Origin: a virus
Strand: one strand, 5' to 3'
IMG/VR virus record: IMGVR_UViG_3300038424_000251
Location: 186,001 to 250,000 of that record
Length of the DNA: 64,000 bases
This document shows positions 1 to 8,584 of the stretch, one piece after another; positions within the stretch are counted from its first letter, which is position 1; every line of letters begins with the position of its first letter. The position numbers were made by a program, and so were the translations under genes. The notes under the pieces are model-generated. The model searched no databases. It saw nothing but the letters and a program-made list of their open reading frames with translations, and was not told where the DNA came from.

Positions 1-1
1 A

Positions 2-1015
2 ACCAACACACCCGCAGCAGCCGCCTCGTTCATCAAAGGAACGATGAATATTACCTTCAACACCCATCAGAATCCGCCGGGAACGAAGGGCATCCAAGAC
101 GTTTATGATATTAATATCAACGTCGCAAACAGCGCCGTATTCCACGGCAAAATGACTGACCGCCCGCAGATTATTGAGGGTATGTTCAGCAAGGCCATCA
201 CTCAACCCCGTTCGTTGAAGTATGACGTTGCTTGTGACGTTGTGAATCCAAAGAATCCAGCACAGACGAAAAATATTGGCCGCATGTATGGTATGGTGCC
301 GATTTCATCCGATGGTGTGTATAACTACGACAAAAGTTCTCTTGTGGTTGACATTCTGCCGATGGGTAACGCTGGTGGTTTTACAAGTAAATTCAGTGGG
401 CAAGCCGCGGGTAAGCCGCTTGTTCGTCCCTCAAATTGGACTGATACCATTCGTGAAACAGTCAACATCAGTCGTCTTGTGAATGGTAAACCTATGACCG
501 TCGCATTAAAGCGTTATGACAAGATGGACTTCCGCCAAGTGGTCATCGCCGAAGGACCAGTTCAAATTTATCAACCCGTAACTGTCAATGGTCAAATGTA
601 TTATGATTATGACAAAAATTGTTGGTTCTTCAACAACTTCACCGTTCAGTATGCCGAAGGTGGTATCGTGAAAGTTGACCGTGTTACCGGCACAATTCGT
701 TGGGTTGAAGACCCAAACCGCAAGAGCAACGGTCTTGGCCAATATGAATTCGATGTTCGTGTTAATGAACCGGCACCTGACGCTTCAAGCGCCTTTGCCG
801 CTCCAACTGACGAATCAGCGTTCTTCTCAAGTGATGCTACGGTGCCCGGCTTGAGTGGCACGATGAAATATAAAGACACAATGAATGCAAATGGTGATAC
901 GTTGGCATCGGCTGTGACGATTGACTTGAATGGTAATAACATTACCAAACAGGAAGTCATGGTTCTCGGTAAAGTGATTATCTTCGCCTCGGTAATTCCT
1001 ATGAATTCTGACTAA
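2..1015 (+). CDS. Unknown protein, 5' end outside window (possible virion protein)
   Basis: The frame is open from base 2 with no start, and its first codons (Ala/Pro-rich) read as coding, so the gene probably begins before the window; the first internal ATG is at 44. About 337 residues are visible. I recognise no family. The chain is rich in Asn, Val, Thr and Gly, has no membrane segment and looks like a beta-rich soluble protein. Its base composition is less AT-rich than that of the following small genes, which fits a structural or highly expressed gene, but this is inference. A 62-nt A/C-rich spacer without a recognisable promoter follows. Confidence 0.75.
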   Translation, partial: TNTPAAAASFIKGTMNITFNTHQNPPGTKGIQDVYDININVANSAVFHGKMTDRPQIIEGMFSKAITQPRSLKYDVACDVVNPKNPAQTKNIGRMYGMVPISSDGVYNYDKSSLVVDILPMGNAGGFTSKFSGQAAGKPLVRPSNWTDTIRETVNISRLVNGKPMTVALKRYDKMDFRQVVIAEGPVQIYQPVTVNGQMYYDYDKNCWFFNNFTVQYAEGGIVKVDRVTGTIRWVEDPNRKSNGLGQYEFDVRVNEPAPDASSAFAAPTDESAFFSSDATVPGLSGTMKYKDTMNANGDTLASAVTIDLNGNNITKQEVMVLGKVIIFASVIPMNSD

Positions 1016-1077
1016 TAACAATAATCAATCAAAACAACAAACAATACAACAAATAGTTAATACAACAAACTAAATAT

Positions 1078-1641
1078 ATGAAACAAACAATTGTTACATT
1101 CGCAGTTCTTACATTGGCTATTATTGGCCTCAACGCTGCTCAAACAAATCCTGTGAGCACCAATGACGCCACTACTACTCCAAAACTCAACACCAACTCT
1201 TTGAGCATGAAGGATGATGCTACTCCGAAAGAGTCTTACGAACTTACTATTGGTGGTGGTGGATTCGTTAATCCTACGACAAGTCAAACTCAATTTGGCT
1301 TGGATACTACCTTTTCTACAGACCCTATTAAGAAGTATCCCAATGTCTGGTTTGGAGTGGAGCAAGTTTTGTCTTGGCAACCTTCTGTTGCTGGTGAAAC
1401 AGATATTTATCCTGAATATGCATGGGATATTTACAAGGATTTGTGGCTCAACACTGGATGGTATGCTGGATTATCGTATGATTCGGATACTTCGGCTTGG
1501 CATACAGGTCCGGAAGCTTCCTTTGAATATTATGTCGGTGCCAATGCCTTTATCTATATTGGAGCAAGTTATGATGTGCTGAGTCGGGGAGTTGATAATT
1601 CTCAAATCCCATATAGATTTGGTATCGGTATAACGTTCTAA
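1078..1641 (+). CDS. Putative secreted outer-membrane beta-barrel-like protein
   Basis: 187 residues. The N-terminus is a classic signal peptide: Lys at position 3, a hydrophobic run to about residue 19, then Ala-Ala-Gln as a likely cleavage site. After a Thr/Asn/Ser-rich linker (20-50) the chain alternates hydrophobic and polar residues with many Gly, Tyr and Trp, and it ends in Phe (GIGITF), as outer-membrane beta-barrels do. No enzyme motif is seen. A barrel encoded by a phage could alter the host surface, for example by masking a receptor, but that is inference. It sits between the partial first gene and an RNA methyltransferase gene 17 nt downstream. Confidence 0.75.
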   Translation: MKQTIVTFAVLTLAIIGLNAAQTNPVSTNDATTTPKLNTNSLSMKDDATPKESYELTIGGGGFVNPTTSQTQFGLDTTFSTDPIKKYPNVWFGVEQVLSWQPSVAGETDIYPEYAWDIYKDLWLNTGWYAGLSYDSDTSAWHTGPEASFEYYVGANAFIYIGASYDVLSRGVDNSQIPYRFGIGITF

Positions 1642-1658
1642 ACAAAAGTAATTCAACC

Positions 1659-2270
1659 GTGACCCAAATAAAACCTGAAATCTACGGGAAAAACGCAAAA
1701 CCGCTGGGTCAGTACCCAGCGGTTGTTTTGGTTAATCCCAAGTATTCTGCTAACGTTGGTGCGGTACTTAGAGCAGCTTCGTGCTTCGGAGCAAAACAAC
1801 TTTGGTGGACAGGAAACCGTGTTAGGTTGGATGATGGGCAACGTCTCCCCCGTGAAGAACGGTTGAAAGGTTATAAGGATGTTGAACTTCGCCAGTTTGA
1901 TTATCCATTTGAACATTTTAAGGGTGAAGGAGTTACGCCAATTGCGATTGAACTATTGCCGGGGTCTGAATGTCTATGTGACTTTATTCATCCTCCTAAA
2001 GCGATTTATGTCTTTGGGCCAGAAGATGGCTCAATAGACCAAGTAACTCGAAGATTTTGTCATAGATTTGTAAGCATACCAACAAAACATTGCACAAATC
2101 TGGCAGCAGCAGTTTATTTAGTTCTCTATGACAGAATGTTTAAACACTGGATGCAAACAGGCGAAAAACCTGAACTTAATGAACAACGTGGATTCATTGG
2201 CGATGATGAACAATCAAACCAAGACGTTTGGAGAGAAGCTGGTTATAGAAATGGAGTAGCATTTATATGA
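1659..2270 (+). CDS. SpoU (SPOUT)-family tRNA/rRNA 2'-O-methyltransferase
   Basis: 203 residues from a GTG start. The three SpoU motifs are in order: motif 1 NPKYSANVGAVLRAASCFG near residues 26-44 (Asn and Arg as in the family), motif 2 VFGPEDGSI near 118-126, and motif 3 IPTKHCTNLAAAVYLVLYD near 140-158. Members form trefoil-knot dimers that methylate ribose 2'-OH groups of tRNA or rRNA using SAM. Length is close to small TrmL/TrmH-type enzymes. The target RNA cannot be told from sequence; a phage tRNA or a host tRNA modified during infection is plausible. The stop overlaps the start of the next tiny membrane gene (ATGA). Confidence 0.85.
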   Translation: MTQIKPEIYGKNAKPLGQYPAVVLVNPKYSANVGAVLRAASCFGAKQLWWTGNRVRLDDGQRLPREERLKGYKDVELRQFDYPFEHFKGEGVTPIAIELLPGSECLCDFIHPPKAIYVFGPEDGSIDQVTRRFCHRFVSIPTKHCTNLAAAVYLVLYDRMFKHWMQTGEKPELNEQRGFIGDDEQSNQDVWREAGYRNGVAFI

Positions 2271-2404
2271 AATTATGGAATATAGGTTATCTTATTGTTT
2301 TCCTATTACTAATGATAACAGGTCATTGGTTTATAGGTATTGTAGCAGCATTGATTTGGTATATGGGATATAAAATCAAACGTTTCTTTTTTTCTATTGA
2401 TTAA
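2267..2404 (+). CDS. Tiny membrane protein
   Basis: 45 residues. The start overlaps the methyltransferase stop by 4 nt (ATGA), typical translational coupling. Two hydrophobic stretches (about residues 7-17 and 20-35) with a Lys/Arg end suggest one or two membrane helices. No homology recognised. Confidence 0.55.
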   Translation: MKLWNIGYLIVFLLLMITGHWFIGIVAALIWYMGYKIKRFFFSID

Positions 2405-2413
2405 TTCACGAAT

Positions 2414-2707
2414 ATGGAAAATATAAAAATCATATCATTATACTGTATCGTCATTTTAATTGTTTCAATAACAGCTATATGGTTTTTGAATGGCGTGCAA
2501 GATTTTTTTGAATATCAATCCATTCTTGAAGACAACAATACTTCGTGGAATAGTTGGTATAGCCAAAATTGGTTCTATTCTCCTTACACTAATTTTAGAC
2601 TGTCTCAATATCCATCAACATTTCATATAGCAAAACTAACGGTGATAATAGCCAGATATGGATTGAAAAAGAGAAAAAGGTTGGTAACAAAACATTTTGG
2701 ACTATAG
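2414..2707 (+). CDS. Small protein with N-terminal membrane anchor, unknown
   Basis: 97 residues with one hydrophobic helix at about residues 6-26, then an aromatic/Asn-rich segment and a basic C-terminal tail (KKRKRL near 85-90). The stop is TAG, uncommon in this window. It begins 10 nt after the preceding tiny membrane gene. Function unknown. Confidence 0.55.
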   Translation: MENIKIISLYCIVILIVSITAIWFLNGVQDFFEYQSILEDNNTSWNSWYSQNWFYSPYTNFRLSQYPSTFHIAKLTVIIARYGLKKRKRLVTKHFGL

Positions 2708-2731
2708 ACTATAAAATGGATTTAATAAAAC

Positions 2732-2971
2732 ATGAATAATACAAAATACATTTGTAACGCAGCAAAAAATGGATATTGTATTTTTCAAATTTTATTTGCT
2801 GGTCCCAATTCCCGCACATTCTGTTCTGATGCTGTTCCTCATTTAAAAGGAGAAACCAACGATTGTTGCTGTAATAATTTATTAAATCATAATTGTGGAT
2901 GGGCAGCTAAAAGCACAAAAACCAATCCTAAGAAACTTTTTCCATCAGCTAGATGTACAAAAATTAAATAA
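2732..2971 (+). CDS. Small cysteine-rich protein, unknown
   Basis: 79 residues with 9 Cys, including a CCC cluster near residue 46, suggesting metal binding or disulfides. There is no signal peptide. It lies 3 nt before the RNA ligase gene and is probably co-transcribed with it. No family recognised. Confidence 0.55.
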   Translation: MNNTKYICNAAKNGYCIFQILFAGPNSRTFCSDAVPHLKGETNDCCCNNLLNHNCGWAAKSTKTNPKKLFPSARCTKIK

Positions 2972-2973
2972 TT

Positions 2974-3627
2974 GTGATAGAATATCCAACCATCTTACCA
3001 TCAGCAAGAGCACCGCACGCTCCGTGTGTTGCTTTTGAGAAATATGACGGTTCTAATATCAGAGTAAAATATACTAATAAAAAAGGGTTCTGTCTTTTCG
3101 GTAGTCGCACCCAATTATTCGATAAAGGCCATCCATTTTTAGGAGAAGCTGTAGATATTTTTTACAACAAATATCAAGACAAGTTGATTGACCTTATTGA
3201 AGAAATGTGGCCTCATGAACGTGAAGTAATTGCTTTCCTTGAATTCTTTGGGGATAATTCATTTGCTGGTTATCACGAAAAAGATGACCCGAAAGATTTG
3301 ATACTCTTTGATTTAATGATTGGTCATAAAAACCGAAAATTTCTATTACCTCAAGAATTTGTCAGACTTACAGCCAAAGTCAAAGTTGAAATTCCAACGA
3401 TAATGTATGAAGGCAATTTAAGCGACCAACTTATTTACGATATTCGTGACGGTAAATATGATACATTTAGTAAACGTAAAATATTTGAGGGCGTCGTTTG
3501 TAAAGGAACAGAACGAACCGGTGCTCATCGCGGTAATATTTGGATGGCAAAAATCAAAACACGGAAGTATTTAGATTTACTTAAAGGTAAATTTGGTGAA
3601 GAAGAAGCAAAAAAGTATGGTGAATAA
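2974..3627 (+). CDS. RNA ligase, Rnl2-like nucleotidyltransferase
   Basis: 217 residues from GTG. Nucleotidyltransferase motifs are visible: motif I EKYDGSN near residue 23, whose Lys would be adenylated; a GSRTQ segment near 43; motif III FLEFFG near 88; motif IV FEGVVCKG near 171; and motif V WMAKIKT near 190. The family seals RNA ends using ATP. It is short and lacks a C-terminal domain. It is one of three ligases in the window and probably takes part in repair of cleaved RNA. Its tail overlaps the next gene if that gene starts at 3617. Confidence 0.85.
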   Translation: MIEYPTILPSARAPHAPCVAFEKYDGSNIRVKYTNKKGFCLFGSRTQLFDKGHPFLGEAVDIFYNKYQDKLIDLIEEMWPHEREVIAFLEFFGDNSFAGYHEKDDPKDLILFDLMIGHKNRKFLLPQEFVRLTAKVKVEIPTIMYEGNLSDQLIYDIRDGKYDTFSKRKIFEGVVCKGTERTGAHRGNIWMAKIKTRKYLDLLKGKFGEEEAKKYGE

Positions 3628-4192
3628 CATGCGAAAAATGCTTAAAGATTTTTTGGATAATTCTTCTCCTGAACAATTAAGAGAAGAACTTAAAAAAGGA
3701 AACCGACCATTTTTTCAAACATTAAAAGACCCCACAATAATTCATATGAAAAATATAAAAGTCAATGTAACATTGGAATTTGAATTTCCATTTAATGAAA
3801 ATGATGAAGTTTATAAAACAGTCTTTGAGAATTTAGTTAACTATGCTCTTTGCGAACATCTTGAAGATGCAAGTTATTGGTTAGCAAAGAGTAAAGGGAA
3901 TAAAAAATCTACCGATTATGAGATTTATGTTCACCATAAACTATGGGCAGATGTATTGACAAAATCAGAACTAAATGTGAACTACGAAGTAATATTCCCC
4001 AAAGAACCAACTAAATCCTACTGGGTAAAAGACGATGGAATACACTGCCCTATCTGTGGTGTTGAAATGGATGGTTGTCATATTGGCTCATTTTGTAGTA
4101 AAGAGAAGGGCGGTTGTGGAAAATGGTGTGATGGACGTGCAGACCTAACAGATGCAGAAGCAGAAAAATTTAAAGAAATAATAATAAGATGA
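3617..4192 (+). CDS. Unknown protein with C-terminal zinc ribbon
   Basis: 191 residues if translation starts at ATG 3617, overlapping the ligase stop; ATG 3629 is an alternative. The last 50 residues hold a CPICG...C...C..WC cluster resembling a zinc ribbon. The rest is Lys/Glu-rich with no recognised fold. Its stop overlaps the next start (ATGA), so it belongs to the same transcription unit as the RNA ligase. Confidence 0.65.
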   Translation: MVNNMRKMLKDFLDNSSPEQLREELKKGNRPFFQTLKDPTIIHMKNIKVNVTLEFEFPFNENDEVYKTVFENLVNYALCEHLEDASYWLAKSKGNKKSTDYEIYVHHKLWADVLTKSELNVNYEVIFPKEPTKSYWVKDDGIHCPICGVEMDGCHIGSFCSKEKGGCGKWCDGRADLTDAEAEKFKEIIIR

Positions 4193-4347
4193 ATTCGCTT
4201 ATAACAGAAAAATTTAGAAAGTTAAAATTTCCTCAAAAAAGATTTTATGCTGAAAGACTTTTTTGTTTGGATTACTATGAACGATTAAAATACATTCAGT
4301 ATATGTTGACTATCTTTAAAGAAATTAAAAATTACTATGAAAATTAA
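4189..4347 (+). CDS. Small basic aromatic protein, unknown
   Basis: 52 residues, rich in Lys, Arg, Tyr and Phe. It overlaps both neighbours (ATGA at its start, 11 nt at its end), which supports it as a real coupled gene. Function unknown. Confidence 0.5.
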   Translation: MNSLITEKFRKLKFPQKRFYAERLFCLDYYERLKYIQYMLTIFKEIKNYYEN

Positions 4348-4525
4348 ACCTGACAAAAATGTTGAAGCTCCTCCAACTGAAATTATAACAGAAGGATACT
4401 ACAAACTTTTATGTGCTATCATTGGACATAAATTCCAATGGAAAACTACACCTAAAAAACATTACCAACAGCAAATATGTGAAGTATGTGGAATGACGGG
4501 TGAAACAAGAAAAAACAGAGCATGA
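4337..4525 (+). CDS. Small protein with CxxC motif, unknown
   Basis: 62 residues with a C-terminal CEVCG motif and upstream Cys/His that could form a zinc site. It overlaps the genes on both sides (ATGA with 4522). Such mini zinc-ribbon proteins recur across this window. Function unknown. Confidence 0.6.
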   Translation: MKIKPDKNVEAPPTEIITEGYYKLLCAIIGHKFQWKTTPKKHYQQQICEVCGMTGETRKNRA

Positions 4526-4869
4526 AAATTGCTGTAGTTGGTTCACGAACATTTAATGATTATGATTTATTAAAGAAATCATTGGACAACTTGTATCCAA
4601 ACATAAGTCTAATTATTTCTGGTGGTGCTAAGGGTGCGGATTCTCTTGCTGAAAAATATGCTAAGGATGAAGGGATTCCCACCCAAATTTTTAAACCTAA
4701 TTGGAAAAAGTATGGAAAAGCTGCTGGTTTTGTTAGAAACAAAGATATAATTGCTGCTTCAGATATGGTTATTGCATTTTGGGACTGCGTCTCGCATGGA
4801 ACTAAAAACAGCATTGAACACGCTTACACGATGAACAAACCTGTAATTATTGTTCCAGATTTTGTTTAA
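4522..4869 (+). CDS. SLOG-domain protein (DUF2493/YspA-like)
   Basis: 115 residues. It begins KIAVVGSRTF and has IISGGAKGADSLAEKYA at about 32-48, the hallmark nucleotide-binding loops of the DUF2493/SLOG family (related to DprA and LOG proteins). A later VIAFWD plus HGT segment completes the Rossmann-like fold. SLOG proteins bind nucleotides or cleave nucleotide derivatives; in phages they are common but unassigned. The 3' end overlaps, tail to tail, the leftward gene 4847-5539 by 23 nt. Confidence 0.85.
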   Translation: MKIAVVGSRTFNDYDLLKKSLDNLYPNISLIISGGAKGADSLAEKYAKDEGIPTQIFKPNWKKYGKAAGFVRNKDIIAASDMVIAFWDCVSHGTKNSIEHAYTMNKPVIIVPDFV

Positions 4870-5539
4870 CATCACAAGGTATCTTGTCAAATTCCAGATT
4901 ATATTTTTTACACAATGCTAAAGCTTTACGATATGCAAGAAAAGCTTCTTTTTCGTTACCGCTTCGTGATAGGGCTTTCAATTTTTTAATCTTTTTAAAT
5001 TCATCGGTAGTCAAAGAACCATAAATAAATTTACCGATTTCTTCTGGTTCAATAGTAACATCATCAGTAATAACATCCTCAAAAGATACACTATCACCCA
5101 ATTCATCAAGTTTTTGTTCTATTGCTAATGAATGTAGTATTCCTTTGATATACAATTTGGTTTCATCGCTAATCTCAAATCCGAATTCTTCAAGATAGTC
5201 TTTAAGCACTTCTTCAGCGGTTTTAGTAGTCTGCTTTATCTCTTCCTCTCTTAACATAAAATACAAGAAATTAAGAATAGGTGTGTAAATTGTAGGATAA
5301 AAAGTAGTATTACCTTGGAAAACTTCTTCTTCGGTTAATCCCCTCTTTTTCCCATCTGTAAGTAATTTTTGACGTTGCTTAGTTCCTTCAAGAATTTCTG
5401 TTTGATATTTTTTTGTGTATAATTTTGCTGCATCTAAAAGGTTTTGTTTATCCTTCTTGACCGCCTCTTTCTTTTTAGCCAATGCTCTAGCAAAATCTGG
5501 GTCATTTTGAAGAATTCTTACCAATGAATAGTTTTCCAT
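4847..5539 (-). CDS. Unknown charged helical protein
   Basis: 230 residues, rich in Lys and Glu with long predicted helices (about 15-75 and 190-220) and no membrane segment or catalytic motif. It is a lone leftward gene in a rightward block. No promoter of the TTGAC family is visible upstream, unlike most genes here. Its C-terminus overlaps the SLOG gene tail to tail. Function unknown. Confidence 0.7.
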   Translation of the reverse strand: MENYSLVRILQNDPDFARALAKKKEAVKKDKQNLLDAAKLYTKKYQTEILEGTKQRQKLLTDGKKRGLTEEEVFQGNTTFYPTIYTPILNFLYFMLREEEIKQTTKTAEEVLKDYLEEFGFEISDETKLYIKGILHSLAIEQKLDELGDSVSFEDVITDDVTIEPEEIGKFIYGSLTTDEFKKIKKLKALSRSGNEKEAFLAYRKALALCKKYNLEFDKIPCDVKQNLEQ

Positions 5540-5590
5540 AATTAATCATATATACATAGATATTTCGGAAAACGCCTTATTTTATAAGGC

Positions 5591-5619
5591 TTGACAGTAT
5601 ATAGAAAAAGTGATATAGT
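5591..5619 (+). promoter_or_regulatory. Promoter for gene 5628
   Basis: TTGACA, 17-nt spacer, extended -10 TGATATAGT. The ATG lies 8 nt after the -10, so the leader would be about 2 nt. Confidence 0.75.
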
Positions 5620-5627
5620 GCCCTATA

Positions 5628-5972
5628 ATGAAAAAATATACCATCGTTAGTAGGCGTTCCAATTTCGTTATGTGGCGTGTTCCCATTTGGGAGACATTCA
5701 TAACCGGCAAGAAAACCAAAAAGAATCCAAAAGGCATTTATGCAGGTCATCTTATCACAAAAAATTTACTCACTTTTGACTCATACAAAGAAACCAAAGA
5801 AATTGTAAAATGGTTAGATGATGTTAATTTTATATGTCAACATAAAATTGTAAATGTTGATAAAATTGCTGAAATTATAAAAACTACTAAAGGATTTTAC
5901 CCAAAAGGAAGTTATTATTATTGGAAAAAATATCTTCTTGATGATTCTGTATTTAAAAGAAAAAAGAAATAA
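5628..5972 (+). CDS. Unknown basic protein
   Basis: 114 residues, rich in Lys and Tyr, basic C-terminus (KRKKK). It is the first gene after a strong promoter and is nearly leaderless. The kinase gene starts at 5974, 1 nt after its stop. Function unknown. Confidence 0.7.
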   Translation: MKKYTIVSRRSNFVMWRVPIWETFITGKKTKKNPKGIYAGHLITKNLLTFDSYKETKEIVKWLDDVNFICQHKIVNVDKIAEIIKTTKGFYPKGSYYYWKKYLLDDSVFKRKKK

Positions 5973-5973
5973 C

Positions 5974-6459
5974 ATGATTTACTGGCTCATAGGTCAACCC
6001 GGTTGCGGAAAGAGTACTTTGGCAAAGCTTCTACAAGCAAAAATTGAAAAATGTCTGTATTTTGATGGGGATGACTTGCGTAAAATCTTTGGTAACTCAT
6101 ACTCTCCTAAACATTTTACAAGAGAATGGAGAGAAGAACAAACACGAGCTTTACAACGATTGATTACTTATCTTGTTGACCAAGGATTTAACATAATAAT
6201 TGCTACAGTTAATCCTTATAGAAATGTAAGAGAAGAATTCAAAAATTCAAGAATGGATATGAGGGAAATTTATATTCACAAAACTGATGTAAGAGAAAGA
6301 GAAAATTTTGCTGTTTCTGATTATGAGCCTCCTTTAGAAAACTTTATTGATATAAATACCACGGGTCACACTCCCGAAGAATCAGTAGAAGAAATCGTTC
6401 AAAAAGATATTTCATTGGGCATACTTGAACTTATGAAGAAATATCATGACTATAGATAA
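5974..6459 (+). CDS. P-loop kinase, APS-kinase/polynucleotide-kinase-like
   Basis: 161 residues. Walker A GQPGCGKST sits at about residues 6-14, then YFDGDDLRKIFG near 31-42 and a REEQTRALQRL helix, the pattern of adenylylsulfate kinase-type P-loop kinases, a superfamily that also includes RNA 5'-end kinases. In phages with RNA ligases such kinases often act on nucleic-acid ends, so a role in RNA repair is an attractive inference, but the substrate is unproven. I chose ATG 5974 because it directly precedes the P-loop strand; the longer frame would start inside the previous gene. The tail overlaps the next gene by 14 nt. Confidence 0.8.
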   Translation: MIYWLIGQPGCGKSTLAKLLQAKIEKCLYFDGDDLRKIFGNSYSPKHFTREWREEQTRALQRLITYLVDQGFNIIIATVNPYRNVREEFKNSRMDMREIYIHKTDVRERENFAVSDYEPPLENFIDINTTGHTPEESVEEIVQKDISLGILELMKKYHDYR

Positions 6460-6886
6460 AGTAACATCATTAGCTGACCTAGCATTCAAAGCTAAAACTA
6501 ATAAGTATTATAAAAAGTTAGCTATTATTGCAGCTGAATATCTCGGCGGTTATTTTGAACAGAAGACATACGAATATGCTATAAATACTTTATATAGAGT
6601 AGCTCGTTTCAATGACCCAAATTCATGTCTATCAGTAGTCAATGCAATAAATAATCTTAGAAATAGAGTAGAAGAAAACCCTGACCCTGTAGTTGAACGA
6701 CTCAAAAATATAAAAAAAGAAGATATGCCTTACAAAGACAACATATCATTTAATGAACGGATAAACGAAGAATGTGAACGCCGCCAAAGGCGACAATGGG
6801 AACAAATGATGGAAAGAGAATATGAAGAACAACATAGGCGATGGAGGTCTTACGATTGGATTCCCTACTATGACGACCATACGTAA
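6446..6886 (+). CDS. Unknown protein, first of a tandem paralogue pair
   Basis: 146 residues. The N-terminal half (VTSLADLAFKAKTN...YKKLA) aligns by eye with the N-terminus of the next gene (ITSLFDFFQKVKTD...YEEVA), including a shared Cys-containing helix further on. The C-terminal third is highly charged (Arg/Glu/Trp) and absent from the paralogue. It overlaps the kinase gene by 14 nt. Function unknown. Confidence 0.7.
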   Translation: MTIDKVTSLADLAFKAKTNKYYKKLAIIAAEYLGGYFEQKTYEYAINTLYRVARFNDPNSCLSVVNAINNLRNRVEENPDPVVERLKNIKKEDMPYKDNISFNERINEECERRQRRQWEQMMEREYEEQHRRWRSYDWIPYYDDHT

Positions 6887-6888
6887 AT

Positions 6889-7215
6889 ATGAAAAAAATT
6901 ACTTCATTATTTGACTTCTTCCAAAAAGTAAAGACAGACAAAAGGTATGAAGAAGTAGCACGTTATGCTTATACCTATAATATTGGCACATCTCCTACTC
7001 GTTTTAGATATGTGGATGCTGAAAGGTGGATTAAAGAGTGGATAAAAAATAATGAATCGGATACTTGTAAAGCGATGGTTCTTTATTTAAATGAATGTAT
7101 GGTTAAAATTTACCCATCAGAATACGAAGATTTAGAATTATTGAAAAATTTAGTTGAAGAAGATGATTGTGTTGAAGATGATTGTGTTGAAGGAAGCGAA
7201 GAACCCGAAGCCTAA
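6889..7215 (+). CDS. Unknown protein, second of a tandem paralogue pair
   Basis: 108 residues, a shorter paralogue of the preceding gene. It ends in a very acidic tail containing a direct DDCVE repeat (near residues 92-102). It starts 2 nt after the upstream stop. Function unknown. Confidence 0.7.
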   Translation: MKKITSLFDFFQKVKTDKRYEEVARYAYTYNIGTSPTRFRYVDAERWIKEWIKNNESDTCKAMVLYLNECMVKIYPSEYEDLELLKNLVEEDDCVEDDCVEGSEEPEA

Positions 7216-7232
7216 TAGTTAATAAACGAGGC

Positions 7233-7260
7233 TTGACTTATTATAGAATTATGATAGACT
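7233..7260 (+). promoter_or_regulatory. Promoter for RNA ligase gene 7267
   Basis: TTGACT, 16-nt spacer with TATAGAA tract, TGATAGACT. ATG 7267 is 6 nt after the -10, predicting a leaderless mRNA and favouring ATG 7267 over GTG 7264. Confidence 0.85.
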
Positions 7261-7266
7261 TTTGTG

Positions 7267-8361
7267 ATGAAAGTTGACCTACAATATATTGACTTGACGC
7301 AATTCATGGTACATGAGCGTATTTTGAATGGTGAAATGGTCTATTTGGTTCAACCTCAACATATTGGCGCAAAATGGGACCATGACAACAAAATTTTCCG
7401 TTCCTCTCTTTGGGATTCCAATGGTGAGCTTATTTCAGCAGGCTTTTACAAATTTACGAATTGGGGTGAATCGCCTGACGTTTTTCCTTTACCCAATTCT
7501 TTAAAAAATTCCACCATCGTTGAAAAAATTGATGGTTCATTACTCATTGTTTCAAAATGGAAAGGTAAATATATTTTAAGAACTCGTGGCACCGTTGACG
7601 CTACTCAACTTGAAAATGGTCATGAGCTTGAAATTTTTAAGCAAACTATTCTTCCGAATATTATAAACAATGATAATACTTGGAATGTCTCTTATTTGTT
7701 TGAATGGGTATCACCTACTCAAAAAATTATTCTTAATTACGGCGACCAACCTGATTGGTATTTAGTAGGTGTTGTAAAACATAATGATTATTCATTAGTT
7801 CCTCAATCAGAATTGGATGAATACGCTTCTTACAATTTTATGAAGCGTCCTACCACCTATACCTTTACCACCATTGAAGACCTTTTGTTGAATGTTGACC
7901 AATGGAAAGACAAAGAAGGCGTTTGTGTTTATTCCGATGGTGGGCAATCAATTCATAAAATTAAATCTACATGGTATCTTACCCTTCATCACATGAAATC
8001 AGAATTGGCTTCATTTGATAAAGTTATTGATGTATGGTTCAACTTTGGAAAACCCACTTACACTGAATTTTATGATAAAGTGTCCACTCAATTTGACCAT
8101 GAATTGGCAACTCAAATCCGTGGTGATATATCCCGTATTTGTGATGGTTGGAAAGAAGTTTTGAAAATTGAGGAAGGTATGGTTAATTTCGTTAAAAACG
8201 AACTTAGCAAATATCCTACTCGTAAATTACAAGCAGTGGTTACATTTCAATCGTATGGAAAAGGAACAAATCGTTCGTCTTATGTTTTTAAGTTATTGGA
8301 TGGTAAAACATTAAGTGATGAAGATTATAAAAAATTACTTTATCAAGTAACAAAAAATTAG
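7267..8361 (+). CDS. RNA ligase, T4 Rnl1 (RnlA)-like
   Basis: 364 residues. Motif I EKIDGSL lies near residue 87 (Lys is the predicted adenylation site), followed by RTRGT near 107, the YLFEWVSP motif III region near 141, EGVCVYSDGG motif IV near 219, and HKIKSTWY motif V near 231. Size and order match T4 Rnl1-type ligases, which reseal tRNAs cut by host anticodon nucleases in T4 (established for T4). The message should be leaderless from its own promoter. The stop is TAG. Confidence 0.88.
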   Translation: MKVDLQYIDLTQFMVHERILNGEMVYLVQPQHIGAKWDHDNKIFRSSLWDSNGELISAGFYKFTNWGESPDVFPLPNSLKNSTIVEKIDGSLLIVSKWKGKYILRTRGTVDATQLENGHELEIFKQTILPNIINNDNTWNVSYLFEWVSPTQKIILNYGDQPDWYLVGVVKHNDYSLVPQSELDEYASYNFMKRPTTYTFTTIEDLLLNVDQWKDKEGVCVYSDGGQSIHKIKSTWYLTLHHMKSELASFDKVIDVWFNFGKPTYTEFYDKVSTQFDHELATQIRGDISRICDGWKEVLKIEEGMVNFVKNELSKYPTRKLQAVVTFQSYGKGTNRSSYVFKLLDGKTLSDEDYKKLLYQVTKN

Positions 8362-8374
8362 AACATACAAAATT

Positions 8375-8575
8375 ATGATAATTCTAATCATCATATTATC
8401 CCTAATAATTTTGGCACTACTTGTTGTTATTTATTGCCTGAAAAGTGCCTTTGATTTTGAACGACAAAATGCTGAATATTTTCACAAGGAATATCATAGA
8501 AAGCTGAAAGAAATTCAAAATATGATAGACGCTGGTGCTATTAATTTTTCCAAAAAATGGAAAATTGAAGATTAA
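8375..8575 (+). CDS. Small single-pass membrane protein
   Basis: 66 residues. A strong N-terminal helix of Ile/Leu/Val (residues 2-23) is followed by a charged, coiled-coil-like tail. It lies 13 nt after the ligase gene. It could be a membrane-anchored accessory or lysis-type protein; function unknown. Confidence 0.65.
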   Translation: MIILIIILSLIILALLVVIYCLKSAFDFERQNAEYFHKEYHRKLKEIQNMIDAGAINFSKKWKIED

Positions 8576-8584
8576 TCTAATATT

